Shown: positions 33,440 through 42,724 of the stretch, piece by piece | Layout: each line of letters opens with the position of its first letter | Position numbering within the stretch: position 1 is the first letter of the stretch | Assembly (NCBI GenBank): GCA_965372405.1 | Contig: CBDVCE010000018.1 | Coordinates: 4,640-68,639 of the forward strand | DNA length: 64,000 nucleotides | Source: Sunxiuqinia sp965372405 | GTDB lineage: Bacteria > Bacteroidota > Bacteroidia > Bacteroidales > Prolixibacteraceae | Reading direction: 5' to 3' | Notes under the pieces: generated by a model | The model's database searches: none | What the model was told of the DNA's origin: nothing | The model's input: only the letters and a program-made list of their open reading frames with translations | Position numbers and translations under genes: made by a program

Positions 33440-34975
33440 TTATAACGGGATATTTCCATGTTTTCGGGGAAGGTTCGATTTCCTTTTATTATGCGTCATT
33501 TCAAGAGCGTTAATAATCTTAATACGCGTGTCCTGAGGATAAATAATTTCATCGATATAACCTAAGGCTGCAGCTCTATATGGATTAGCAAAAGTGTCAC
33601 GATATTCATCAACTGCTTTGGCTTTTTCATCATCATCTGTAATATCACGACGTAATATGTTAATTGCACCTTCAGGTCCCATCACTGCAATTTCAGCTGT
33701 TGGATATGCATAATTAATATCTCCACCAATGTGCTTGCTCGACATCACATCATAAGCACCACCATAAGCTTTTCGAGTGATAAGTGTAATTTTTGGCACT
33801 GTAGCTTCAGCATAAGCGTAAAGCAACTTTGCACCATGCTTAATGATTCCACCAAACTCTTGCTGAGTTCCGGGAAGAAAGCCGGGTACATCAACTAAGG
33901 AAACCAGAGGGATGTTAAACGCATCACAGAAACGTACGAACCGTGCGGCCTTCGCAGAAGAATTGATATCCAGAACACCGGCAAGAAATGCAGGTTGGTT
34001 GGCAACAACCCCAACTGATTGACCTCCAAAACGAGCAAATCCAATAATTATATTTGATGCATAATTTGGCTGAACCTCCAAAAAATGTTCATCATCAATA
34101 ATCTTAAAGATGATGTCTTTCATGTCGTAAGGTTTATTCGGATCGGCAGGAATGATGTCATTCAATGCTTCCACTTTCCTGTCAGAAGGATCAGTTGATA
34201 CCTTTGCAGGTGCATCATCCATATTGTTGGAAGGTATAAAACTGATAAGTTCACGAACCATCATCAGTGTTTGTTCTTCATTGTCACCCGTAAAATGAGC
34301 AACACCACTTTTTGATGTGTGAGTAACGGCACCACCAAGCTCTTCTTTACTTACATCTTCATGCGTAACGGTTCGGATTACATCGGGTCCGGTTACAAAC
34401 ATGTGACTACTTTCATTTACCATGAAAATAAAGTCGGTGAGGGCAGGAGAGTAAACAGCTCCACCGGCACATGGCCCAAGAATAGCACTAATTTGAGGCA
34501 CTACTCCTGAAGAAAGCACATTATTATAAAATATGTCAGCATAACCCGCAAGACTCTGTACGCCTTCCTGTATGCGAGCTCCACCGGAATCATTCAATCC
34601 AATTAAAGGTGTTCCCATTTTTACAGCAAGTTCCTGGATCTTTACAATTTTATCGGCATTTGCACGGCTCATGGTTCCGCCAAATACGGTAAAGTCCTGA
34701 GCAAATACATAAACAAGCCGACCAAGAATCTTCCCATATCCGCTAACAACACCATCTCCAGGGATTTTCTTTTTATCAATTCCAAAATCTGTTGCCCGGT
34801 GAGTAACTAACTTATCAATTTCATTAAATGTTCCGGGATCGAGCAATTGTTGAATACGCTCACGTGCAGTTTTTTTGCCAGCTGCGTGCTGCTTATCAAT
34901 GCGCTCTTGTCCACCACCAAGCTCGGCAGCATTATTTATCTGTTCAAACTGTTCAAATTTGCTTTTTAAATCCAT
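33440..34975 (-). CDS. Acyl-CoA carboxylase carboxyltransferase subunit (propionyl-CoA type)
   Basis: A 511-residue carboxyltransferase of the PccB/MmdA family. ARERIQQLLDPGTF, GYGKILGRLVYVFAQDFTVFGGTMS, GLNDSGGARIQEGV, GPCAGGAVYSPALTDF and the second-half DVPGFLPGTQQEFGGIIKHGAKLLYAYAEA and TRKAYGGAYDVM are all diagnostic for the two crotonase-like halves. It takes the carboxyl group from biotin to propionyl- or acetyl-CoA. It is last in a leftward three-gene operon with BCCP and biotin carboxylase, so the complex is most likely ATP-dependent, not the sodium-pumping methylmalonyl-CoA decarboxylase. Substrate (propionyl versus acetyl) is not proven. Confidence 0.94.
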   Translation of the reverse strand: MDLKSKFEQFEQINNAAELGGGQERIDKQHAAGKKTARERIQQLLDPGTFNEIDKLVTHRATDFGIDKKKIPGDGVVSGYGKILGRLVYVFAQDFTVFGGTMSRANADKIVKIQELAVKMGTPLIGLNDSGGARIQEGVQSLAGYADIFYNNVLSSGVVPQISAILGPCAGGAVYSPALTDFIFMVNESSHMFVTGPDVIRTVTHEDVSKEELGGAVTHTSKSGVAHFTGDNEEQTLMMVRELISFIPSNNMDDAPAKVSTDPSDRKVEALNDIIPADPNKPYDMKDIIFKIIDDEHFLEVQPNYASNIIIGFARFGGQSVGVVANQPAFLAGVLDINSSAKAARFVRFCDAFNIPLVSLVDVPGFLPGTQQEFGGIIKHGAKLLYAYAEATVPKITLITRKAYGGAYDVMSSKHIGGDINYAYPTAEIAVMGPEGAINILRRDITDDDEKAKAVDEYRDTFANPYRAAALGYIDEIIYPQDTRIKIINALEMTHNKRKSNLPRKHGNIPL

Positions 34976-34986
34976 AGTAATTGGGT

Positions 34987-35496
34987 TTATTCTATTTCAA
35001 TAAGTACCTGATTTGCATCAACCGTATCTCCTTCAGAAACTAATACAGATTTTACAATTCCGTCTACAGCAGCTTTGTATTCACTTTCCATTTTCATGGC
35101 AGAAATTATGACTGCATTATCTCCTGTTTTGACTGCTTGTCCTACTTCAACAAGAACTTTAACAATCTTGCCAGGCATTGGTGCAGTAATTTTCTTTTCG
35201 CTTTGTACTACTGCTCCATCTCCTCGGCTACGCACGTACCTTGATTCGGCATCAATAACCTCAAGATCATAAGTTTGGTAGAGCGTATATGCAGTATAAG
35301 ATTTGGGTTTTGTTGATGGAACTAATGAAATATTGTGTGAGTGATTGTTTTCTAAAATTGAAAACAGGCCATCGTCATTGTGCATGAGATCAACTTTGTA
35401 AACTCGATCATCTACTTTTATCTCAAGCAGGTTTTCATTTTGATTCAAAACTTCAACCGAAGCTATTCGGTCATTCAGTTTGATTTCAATAGGCAT
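34987..35496 (-). CDS. Biotin carboxyl carrier subunit
   Basis: A 169-residue protein with a C-terminal biotinyl domain: VIISAMKMESEYKAAVDGIV with the biotin-accepting Lys in AMKM, preceded by ITAPMPGKIVKVLVEVGQAVKTGD. The N-terminal ~90 residues form a linker/beta domain that probably docks to the partner subunits. It lies 12 bp after biotin carboxylase and 11 bp before the carboxyltransferase gene. The domain order and size match the separate BCCP of Bacteroidetes acyl-CoA carboxylases. Confidence 0.95.
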   Translation of the reverse strand: MPIEIKLNDRIASVEVLNQNENLLEIKVDDRVYKVDLMHNDDGLFSILENNHSHNISLVPSTKPKSYTAYTLYQTYDLEVIDAESRYVRSRGDGAVVQSEKKITAPMPGKIVKVLVEVGQAVKTGDNAVIISAMKMESEYKAAVDGIVKSVLVSEGDTVDANQVLIEIE

Positions 35497-35508
35497 ATCG
35501 TTGATTTT

Positions 35509-37023
35509 TTATAAACGGTCAAAATTCTTTTGGTATGTATATTTTTTCCAGCGATTTTTAGCAGGATTAAGCTCTTTGGTTGGAATTACTTTATTCATGC
35601 GATTAATGAAATCAAAATACGTGGCAATAATCACCATATCCTGACATTCGCGCTCGCATCTATCATCAAAAAGAAGTTTGTCTTTGTTCTTCTCTATGAA
35701 AGTAGTATCATAATTCCCAGACTTAAAATCTTCTGAATCCATGATTTTTTCCAAGAATTTCAGCGAAGTTTTAACTCCTGTAATTTTATATTCATACAGA
35801 GCCCTTTTCATACGTTTAATGGCTTCGTCCCTGTTCTGCGCCCATACAATTAATTTAGAAATCATTGGGTCGTAGTGAATTGGAATTTCATATCCTTCAT
35901 AAACGTATCCATCTGTTCGAACACCTAAACCTAAAGGCTGTGTAATACTATGAATTCGGCCAGGGCTCGGCATAAAGTTATTGTCAGAATCTTCCGCATA
36001 AACACGACATTCTATAGCATGTCCTTGTTGCTTTAAGTTTTCTTGTTTTAGTTTGAGCTCGTTCCCTTCAGCAACTAGAATTTGCTGCTTTACCAAGTCA
36101 ATTCCTGTAACACGTTCAGTAATCGGATGCTCAACCTGAAGTCGTGTATTCATTTCCAGAAAATAGTAGTTCAGGTCATTATCCACCAAAAATTCAATGG
36201 TTCCAGCACCTACGTAATTAACAGCCTGAGCCGCTTCTACAGCATGTTTGCCCATTTGTTCCCGAAGTTCAGGTGTCATCAAAGTAGAAGGCGTTTCTTC
36301 AACCATTTTTTGATGTCTTCGCTGAATTGAACATTCCCGCTCAAAAAGATGAATTATATTCCCGTGATGATCACCTAACACTTGAAATTCAATGTGATGT
36401 GGTGAGCTTACATATTTTTCAATGTAAACGGCATCATCTCCAAATGAACTTAGAGCTTCGGAACGTGCTCCTCTCACGGCTGTAATAATCTCACTAGCTT
36501 CATGAACCAATCGCATGCCTTTCCCTCCGCCGCCTGAAGAGGCTTTTATCATCACAGGCAAGCCGACCTTGCTTATGATTTCTATCGCATCTTCTTCACT
36601 TGAGATTGCCTCGGTTGTACCGGGAACAACGGGAATGCCTGCATTAATCATTGTTTTTCTGGCCTCAATTTTATCACCCATAGTTTCGATAACCTCAGGT
36701 GAAGGACCAATGAAAATGATGTTGTTTTGCTTGCAGAGTCTCGCAAACTCAGCATTCTCCGATAAAAACCCATAGCCGGGGTGCACGGCGTCTGCTCCAG
36801 ATTCCAGAGCTACTTCAATAATTTTTTCAGCCTTTAAATAACTTTCTTTTGATGGTGCTGTACCTATATAATAGGCTTCATTCGCATACCGGACATGCAT
36901 TGATGTTCGGTCGGCTTCTGAAAAAACAGCAACTGTTGCAATATCCATTTCTCTGCATGTGCGCATTATTCGGATTGCAATTTCACCCCGGTTTGCTACC
37001 AGAACTTTATTGATCTTCTTCAT
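35509..37023 (-). CDS. accC: Biotin carboxylase subunit
   Basis: A 504-residue ATP-grasp enzyme that carboxylates biotin with bicarbonate and ATP. Diagnostic parts are VLVANRGEIAIRIMRTCRE, HPGYGFLSENAEFA, the glycine-rich loop KASSGGGGKGMR, ERECSIQRRHQKMVEE, FLEMNTRLQVEHPITE and ECRVYAED. It is about 50 residues longer than E. coli AccC; the extra tail (DDRCERECQDMVII onward) may bind the partner subunits. It is the first gene of the operon with BCCP and carboxyltransferase. A separate fatty-acid AccC elsewhere in the genome is likely, so the symbol is tentative. Confidence 0.93.
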   Translation of the reverse strand: MKKINKVLVANRGEIAIRIMRTCREMDIATVAVFSEADRTSMHVRYANEAYYIGTAPSKESYLKAEKIIEVALESGADAVHPGYGFLSENAEFARLCKQNNIIFIGPSPEVIETMGDKIEARKTMINAGIPVVPGTTEAISSEEDAIEIISKVGLPVMIKASSGGGGKGMRLVHEASEIITAVRGARSEALSSFGDDAVYIEKYVSSPHHIEFQVLGDHHGNIIHLFERECSIQRRHQKMVEETPSTLMTPELREQMGKHAVEAAQAVNYVGAGTIEFLVDNDLNYYFLEMNTRLQVEHPITERVTGIDLVKQQILVAEGNELKLKQENLKQQGHAIECRVYAEDSDNNFMPSPGRIHSITQPLGLGVRTDGYVYEGYEIPIHYDPMISKLIVWAQNRDEAIKRMKRALYEYKITGVKTSLKFLEKIMDSEDFKSGNYDTTFIEKNKDKLLFDDRCERECQDMVIIATYFDFINRMNKVIPTKELNPAKNRWKKYTYQKNFDRL

Positions 37024-37192
37024 GATAAAGTCTTAATACTATAAATATATAGATGTATTAAACCAACGAATCTATTAAATTTCTATTAAAAACCATATTA
37101 ATTAGAAAATGTTTTCAGGCAATAAAAAATATTGCTAATAATATACGAAAGATTTTGTCGAAATAGTTATGTTATTTTTTGTTAAATTATGT

Positions 37193-37200
37193 TATATTTG
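37193..37200 (+). promoter_or_regulatory. -7 promoter element for the DUF5916 gene
   Basis: TATATTTG fits TAnnTTTG, 21 bp before the ATG at 37222. No clear -33 partner was seen. Confidence 0.5.
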
Positions 37201-37221
37201 CATCACTGAACTAAAATTATT

Positions 37222-39843
37222 ATGTCAAGAAATTCATCCCTCCTGTTTTTAATTCTTTATCTGTCAGCTTTTTGTGCTTTTTCACAATCTACAGGTGAAT
37301 ATAATTTATCCGCCGATTCCTTGGTGAATTATCACACCAGTAATCAAAGAATCTACTATGCTTCCCGTCTTGAAAATAAACCAAAAATTGATGGAAAACT
37401 GACTGATATTTGTTGGGGAAAAGGCAATTGGAGCGGTGGTTTTATACAACAACAACCCCTACAGGCAAAAAAACCATCTCAGGAAACTGAAATTTGCATA
37501 CTGTACGATGACCGAAATTTATATGTTGGGATAAAGTGTTACGATGATGAACCTGAATTAATTCGTTCAATTTTAAGTCGTCGAGATGAATTTGAAGGCG
37601 ATATTGCCGGAATAGCTTTGGATTCATACAATGACAATCGATCTGCATTTGAATTTAATGTTTCGGCCGCAGGACAAAAAGTTGACTTGGTACACCTTGA
37701 TGCATATGAATGGGATTATAATTGGAATTCTGTATGGGATGGAAAAGCGAGTGTTGGAGATTCAATGTGGATGGCAGAAATGTGTATTCCGTTTAGTCAG
37801 TTACGTTTTGCTAAAGCTGAAGAACAGGTATGGGGCATGCATGTTTGGCGCTGGATTGATCGGTTTATGGAAGAAGATCAATGGAAATTGATTCCTATTG
37901 ACGCCCCTGAAATGGTTTATTTATTTGGTGAATTAAGAGGAATTAAAGGAATAAATCCTAAACGTAATATTGAATTTCAGCCTTATGCTAGCGCTAAATT
38001 CTCACCCGATTCAAAATTTGAGAATAAATCTAATTATGGGTTTGGACTAGACGGCAAGATCGGATTGAGTTCAGACTTTACATTAGATTATACGATAAAT
38101 CCCGATTTTGGACAAGTTGAAGCAGACCCATCAATTCTTAACTTAACGAGCTATGAGGTGTTTTATGACGAGAAACGCCCATTCTTTCTAGAAGGTAACA
38201 ACATCCTTGATTATAGCATGGGGCGTGATTTCCTTTTTTATTCCAGAAGGATTGGTCGTGCCCCAATATATTTTCCAGAGATTGATGATGAAATCGAAAC
38301 AATGTCGATGCCTGATAATACATCAATCATAAGTGCATTGAAAGTAACAGGGAAAACAAAAAAAGGAATGTCTGTGGGTTTGGTGCAGAGTTTTACAGCT
38401 AAGGAGAATGCAACAATCTATGGAGCTAGTGATAAAAGAGATGAAACGGTTGAGCCATTTTCCATCTTTCTTATTGGTCGGTTAAAACAAGATTTTAACG
38501 ATGGAAATACCGTTCTTGGTGGTATGATGACTTCTACAATTCGAGATATTAATAATAATCATCTTGAGTTTTTACCAAGTTCATCATTGGCTGGTGGAAT
38601 TGATTTTCAGCATAACTGGAAAAAGCGTAAATACTTTATCGATATGAAAGGCTTTTTTAGCGATGTTCGTGGTAGTGAAGAAGCCATAACTAAATTACAA
38701 CTAGCTTCTCAACATTATTACCAACGTGAAGATGCCGATCACCTGGATTATGATCCTTCAAGAACTAACCTTTCGGGGCATGGTGGTGAAATTGAGGGTG
38801 GAAAACGAAGTGGAAAATTTAGAGCAACTGGAAGTTTTAGTTGGCGTTCGCCGGGTATCGATCTGAATGATGTTGGATATTTGAGACAGGCAGATTTTAT
38901 TAATCAGGAAATTGAACTAAAATATCAGGTAAATAAGCCAAAAGGTATTTTAAGAAACTACTGGGGACGTATACAGCAAAAACACGAATGGAGCTATGGA
39001 GGTGAAAATACAAAAGATGAGCTCGGTTTTCTTGGGTATATGCGTTTTACGAATTTATGGAGTGTATACTTAAACCTTGAGTATGACTTTAATGTATTTG
39101 ATACACGTGAATTAAGAGGTGGACCAAAGTTATTTAAAGATAATAGTTGGGATAGTCAGGTTTATCTTCAAACAAATGCATCAAAAGATTTAATGCTAGC
39201 TCTGGGAACACGCTACATCACTTATGATGATAATATTTCAAAAAGAAATCTGCACAACTTTCTAGTTCGCTGGCAAATTAATGATCGGCTGAGTATTAGC
39301 ACCAGTGCTGATTATGATTTACTAACTGATCATCATCAATACGTACGGAAAGTTGGTCTTTCAAATGGAGATTCTGGATATTTGGTTGGTACTATAAAAC
39401 GAAAGACATTGCAGGCAACCATAAGGCTGGAGTACTTTCTATCGCCTGAATTATCACTTCAGTATTATGCCAATCCATATGCATCAGTAGGTAATTATAG
39501 TGATTTTAGAAGGGTAATAGATGGAAGTAATCGCGATATCAATAAACGTTATCTGCCTATTGATAAAGCTCCGCTTGAAAATAATACCTATTCCTTTATC
39601 GAAAACATGGGGGAAGAATATTCTATCTCACAGCCTGACTTCGACTATCAGGAGTTTCGCTCAAACCTTGTTGCCCGGTGGGAATTCATGCCAGGATCAA
39701 CATTGTATCTTGTATGGAATTCTTCCAGTTTAAAAATAAACAGAGAATATCGCTCTTCAGTATTTGATAGTTTTGGTGATCTATTTGGAAATGATTCTCA
39801 AAATGTATTCATGATCAAGTTTAATTACTGGTTCTCTTTATAA
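37222..39843 (+). CDS. DUF5916 outer-membrane protein with CBM9-like domain
   Basis: An 873-residue exported protein with a signal peptide (LYLSAFCAFSQS). The N-terminal carbohydrate-binding family-9-like domain (about 35-235) has KIDGKLTDICWGKG, EICILYDDRNLYVGIKCYDDEP, DDSYNDN-like and FNVSAAGQKVDL segments. The rest is beta-rich DUF5916: TLDYTINPDFGQVEADPSILNLTSYEVFYDEKRPFFLEG is its clearest signature, and the end alternates polar/aromatic and closes in Phe-type MIKFNYWFSL, as in outer-membrane barrels. The function of the family is unknown. It stands alone. Confidence 0.93.
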   Translation: MSRNSSLLFLILYLSAFCAFSQSTGEYNLSADSLVNYHTSNQRIYYASRLENKPKIDGKLTDICWGKGNWSGGFIQQQPLQAKKPSQETEICILYDDRNLYVGIKCYDDEPELIRSILSRRDEFEGDIAGIALDSYNDNRSAFEFNVSAAGQKVDLVHLDAYEWDYNWNSVWDGKASVGDSMWMAEMCIPFSQLRFAKAEEQVWGMHVWRWIDRFMEEDQWKLIPIDAPEMVYLFGELRGIKGINPKRNIEFQPYASAKFSPDSKFENKSNYGFGLDGKIGLSSDFTLDYTINPDFGQVEADPSILNLTSYEVFYDEKRPFFLEGNNILDYSMGRDFLFYSRRIGRAPIYFPEIDDEIETMSMPDNTSIISALKVTGKTKKGMSVGLVQSFTAKENATIYGASDKRDETVEPFSIFLIGRLKQDFNDGNTVLGGMMTSTIRDINNNHLEFLPSSSLAGGIDFQHNWKKRKYFIDMKGFFSDVRGSEEAITKLQLASQHYYQREDADHLDYDPSRTNLSGHGGEIEGGKRSGKFRATGSFSWRSPGIDLNDVGYLRQADFINQEIELKYQVNKPKGILRNYWGRIQQKHEWSYGGENTKDELGFLGYMRFTNLWSVYLNLEYDFNVFDTRELRGGPKLFKDNSWDSQVYLQTNASKDLMLALGTRYITYDDNISKRNLHNFLVRWQINDRLSISTSADYDLLTDHHQYVRKVGLSNGDSGYLVGTIKRKTLQATIRLEYFLSPELSLQYYANPYASVGNYSDFRRVIDGSNRDINKRYLPIDKAPLENNTYSFIENMGEEYSISQPDFDYQEFRSNLVARWEFMPGSTLYLVWNSSSLKINREYRSSVFDSFGDLFGNDSQNVFMIKFNYWFSL

Positions 39844-39859
39844 TTTTCAATCTTAAGCG

Positions 39860-39867
39860 TATTTTTG
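39860..39867 (+). promoter_or_regulatory. -7 promoter element for the MATE gene
   Basis: TATTTTTG fits TAnnTTTG and lies 66 bp before the preferred ATG at 39934. Confidence 0.45.
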
Positions 39868-39933
39868 CCGGGCATTTAACTCTTTCTAAAAAGAATTGAG
39901 TTTTTGTGTTTTAAATTACTTCTATTAATTGCC

Positions 39934-41268
39934 ATGAAAATCAGGGATTATATTCCACTATATAACAAGATATTATTATTAGCTGGGCCAGTTGTGCTTT
40001 CTCAAATAGGACAGGTAACTGTATCGCTGGCTGATAATATGATGGTTGGCCATGTTGGGACAGCTGAACTTGCTGCTGCTTCGTTTGCTTCAAATGTATT
40101 TCATATTGGTATGCTATTCGGTATTGGTATATGTTTGGGACTAACACCTATTGTTGGAAAAGCGTATAGCCAGAAAAAAGAAAAACAGGTAGGCGAATAT
40201 TTGAAAAATGGTCTGTTTATTCATGCATTAATGACCATTCTTGTTGTATGTATAATGGGAGGTGCAAGCCTATTCCTAAATAAAATGGGGCAGCCGGAAG
40301 AAGTTGTTGAATTAGCTTTGCCGTATTTCTTGCAATTGGTTGCTTCATTAATTCCACTGTTCTTATTCTATTCGTTTAAACAGTTTTTGGAAGGGGTGGG
40401 GAATACGAAAATTGCAATGTATATTACTCTTACTTCAAATACGATTAATATCATTCTTAATTATCTTCTAATTTTTGGAAAGCTAGGATTCCCAGAATTG
40501 GGTTTGCTTGGTGCCGGATGGGCTACATTAATTTCGAGGATTGTTATGCCAATAATACTTATTCCGATCATATTAAAGAATAAGAAATACAGGCATCTAT
40601 TTTCAATTGCTTATCACTCCAGACTTATTAAAAGCAAAATGCTCGAAATTTTGAGAATAGGCATTCCTATTGGGTTTCAAGTAATTGTTGAAATAACCAC
40701 TTTTGCGGCTGGAGCTATAATGATGGGATGGCTTGGGAAAGAAGCGCTTGCCGGACATCAGGTTGCATTGGGTATCGCTACTATGACCTATATGATTAGT
40801 CTTGGAATAAGCTCAGGAACAACAATCCAGATTAGCCATGAGCATGGAGTTAAAAACTATGATATACTTAAGCGTACAGTCTTTGCGTCATTACACATGG
40901 TTGTTTCATTCATGTTTATTATGGGGATCGTTTTTGTTTTACTTCGCAACCAACTTCCATTTCTTTTTACTGAAGACATTAATGTAGTGCGAATTGCTGC
41001 GCAGCTACTTATAATAGCGGCGCTGTTTCAAATATTTGATGGAGTACAAGTGGTTTTGCTTGGTGCATTAAGGGGCTTAGCTGATGTAACTGTTCCAATG
41101 TTTATGGCTTTTTTGTCATACGCAGTACTGGGATTACCTGTAAGCTATCTTTTTTCCATTGTTCTTAACTTTGGAGCTATTGGTGTTTGGATAGGATTTC
41201 TGAGTGGATTGGGAGTTGCAGCTACATTATTTACTTTCCGTTTAAAACACTTATACAAAAGCTTTTAA
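39934..41268 (+). CDS. MATE-family multidrug efflux transporter
   Basis: About 444 residues with twelve hydrophobic segments in two six-helix halves. The N-terminal half has LLAGPVVLSQIGQVTVSLADNMMVGHVGTAELAAASFA, and the second half repeats the pattern at ILRIGIPIGFQVIVEITTFAAGAIMMGWLGKEALAGHQV. These are NorM-type signatures. MATE pumps export cationic drugs with a sodium or proton gradient. The ATG giving MKIRDYIPLYNK is chosen over a TTG ten codons upstream because it gives the usual short cytoplasmic N terminus. Confidence 0.94.
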   Translation: MKIRDYIPLYNKILLLAGPVVLSQIGQVTVSLADNMMVGHVGTAELAAASFASNVFHIGMLFGIGICLGLTPIVGKAYSQKKEKQVGEYLKNGLFIHALMTILVVCIMGGASLFLNKMGQPEEVVELALPYFLQLVASLIPLFLFYSFKQFLEGVGNTKIAMYITLTSNTINIILNYLLIFGKLGFPELGLLGAGWATLISRIVMPIILIPIILKNKKYRHLFSIAYHSRLIKSKMLEILRIGIPIGFQVIVEITTFAAGAIMMGWLGKEALAGHQVALGIATMTYMISLGISSGTTIQISHEHGVKNYDILKRTVFASLHMVVSFMFIMGIVFVLLRNQLPFLFTEDINVVRIAAQLLIIAALFQIFDGVQVVLLGALRGLADVTVPMFMAFLSYAVLGLPVSYLFSIVLNFGAIGVWIGFLSGLGVAATLFTFRLKHLYKSF

Positions 41269-41275
41269 AAAAAAG

Positions 41276-41301
41276 CGGGCTATCATCGTCATGATAACCC
41301 G
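41276..41301. terminator. Hairpin after the MATE gene
   Basis: CGGGCTATCAT and ATGATAACCCG pair around CGTC with one mismatch. The A-run is before and not after it on the plus strand, so the plus-strand terminator is not typical. Confidence 0.55.
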
Positions 41302-41654
41302 TTGTCCATAATTTAGCTTAGTTAAATCAGAAAATAGATATTGGTTTAAAGAGAAAAGGTATTCTAAATATTTCATTTTAAAGCACTTGATCTATTAAAT
41401 GCTCGGCTAATATAGTATATATTTTAAACGATCTTGAAAAAAACCTTAAAATTTATTAATGATTTGTAAATGCATTGTTTTTTTTGGCTTGTAAGATTTT
41501 GTTTTTCAAGACCTAAGAAACAGAAACATGTTTTATAATATAAAATGTGACTTCATAGGCATTATAGCTTTAATAAAATGTTTTGTTTAGTACATGCTCT
41601 TTATAGTTATCTTTTCGATTAAAATACCTTTTTATCTTTATTTGATATATTTTC

Positions 41655-41662
41655 TATATTTG
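41655..41662 (+). promoter_or_regulatory. -7 promoter element for trhO
   Basis: TATATTTG fits TAnnTTTG, 21 bp before the ATG at 41684. It rules out a longer upstream start at 41594. Confidence 0.6.
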
Positions 41663-41683
41663 CCGGCGCAAATAAATTACAAC

Positions 41684-42724
41684 ATGGAATTGTACAACCG
41701 TAAAAATAGGGAAGAGTTAATGGCTCTTTTAAACAATGAAGAATTTGAAAGGAAAACGATTTCATTTTATAAATATGGAAGAATCGAAAATCCTATAGCA
41801 TTTAGAAACGAATTGTATCAGAAATGGAATGATTTGAATTGCCTTGGTCGAATATACATTGCTAGTGAGGGAGTTAATGCTCAAATGAGTGTGCCAGAAT
41901 TCAATTTTGAAGCCTTTCGAGATACGATTGATGCAAACTATTATTTATGTGGAGTGCCAATTAAATATGCTATTGAAGATGATGGTAAATCATTTTATAA
42001 ACTGACAATCAAGCTTAGGTCAAAAATAGTGGCCGATGGTTTGAGTGATGATAAATTTAATGTCGGAAATGTAGGAAAGCACTTATCTGCTTTGGAATTT
42101 CATAATCTTATTGATGATCCTGAAACTATAGTGATCGATATGCGAAATCATTATGAGAGCGAGATTGGACACTTTAAAGGAGCTGTTTGTCCTGAAGCTG
42201 ACACTTTCAGAGAAGAAATTGAAATGGTATTGAATCAATTTGAAGACCAAAAAAACAGTAAGATTCTACTTTATTGTACCGGTGGTATCCGTTGTGAAAA
42301 AGCAAGTGCATATATGAAACACAGCGGCTTTAAAGATGTAAACCAATTGTATGGTGGTATTTTAGAATATGCAAGACAAATAAAGACTTTGAATTTAGAG
42401 TCTAAATTTATTGGTAAAAACTTTGTATTTGATGCTCGTCTTGGAGAATCAGTTAATGGCGAAATTATTTCTCATTGTCATCAATGTGGCAAAAAGTGTG
42501 ATACACATACGAATTGTGCAAATGATTTATGCCACCTTCTATTTTTACAGTGTAAAGAATGCGCCATAAAATATGATGGTTGCTGTGACAATGAGTGTAA
42601 GTTAGTATTATTTGCACCTGAAGAGGACAGACATTTGCACGTTCACTCATTCAGACGTAAATTTGGCAACCGAAAAAGTTTTAGAAAAAGTATCGATCAC
42701 AAAGTCAAGGTAGAGAGTAAATAG
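41684..42724 (+). CDS. trhO: tRNA uridine(34) hydroxylase TrhO (rhodanese family)
   Basis: A 346-residue YceA/TrhO protein that hydroxylates U34 of certain tRNAs without oxygen-dependent cofactors known to me here. The N-terminal acylphosphatase-like domain has CLGRIYIASEGVNAQMSVP, the rhodanese domain has VIDMRNHYESEIGHFKGA and the active-site loop LLYCTGGIRCEKASAYM. A Cys-rich C-terminal part (CHQCGKKCDTHTNCANDLCH and later CKECAIKYDGCCDNEC) may bind zinc. The ATG after the -7 box is preferred over the upstream one. The next gene, a tRNA-dihydrouridine synthase, begins on the base after its stop codon. Confidence 0.93.
   Translation: MELYNRKNREELMALLNNEEFERKTISFYKYGRIENPIAFRNELYQKWNDLNCLGRIYIASEGVNAQMSVPEFNFEAFRDTIDANYYLCGVPIKYAIEDDGKSFYKLTIKLRSKIVADGLSDDKFNVGNVGKHLSALEFHNLIDDPETIVIDMRNHYESEIGHFKGAVCPEADTFREEIEMVLNQFEDQKNSKILLYCTGGIRCEKASAYMKHSGFKDVNQLYGGILEYARQIKTLNLESKFIGKNFVFDARLGESVNGEIISHCHQCGKKCDTHTNCANDLCHLLFLQCKECAIKYDGCCDNECKLVLFAPEEDRHLHVHSFRRKFGNRKSFRKSIDHKVKVESK

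Larger units (their letters stand above)
41269..41683. other. AT-rich intergenic region before trhO
   Basis: About 415 bp without a gene. A hairpin lies at 41276-41301 and a -7 box for trhO at 41655-41662. Otherwise only AT-rich sequence is seen. Confidence 0.5.

Noticed and set aside
41594..41683. Upstream ATG of trhO adding 30 hydrophobic residues
   Set aside because: The extra residues are not part of the family and lie across the -7 box at 41655-41662.
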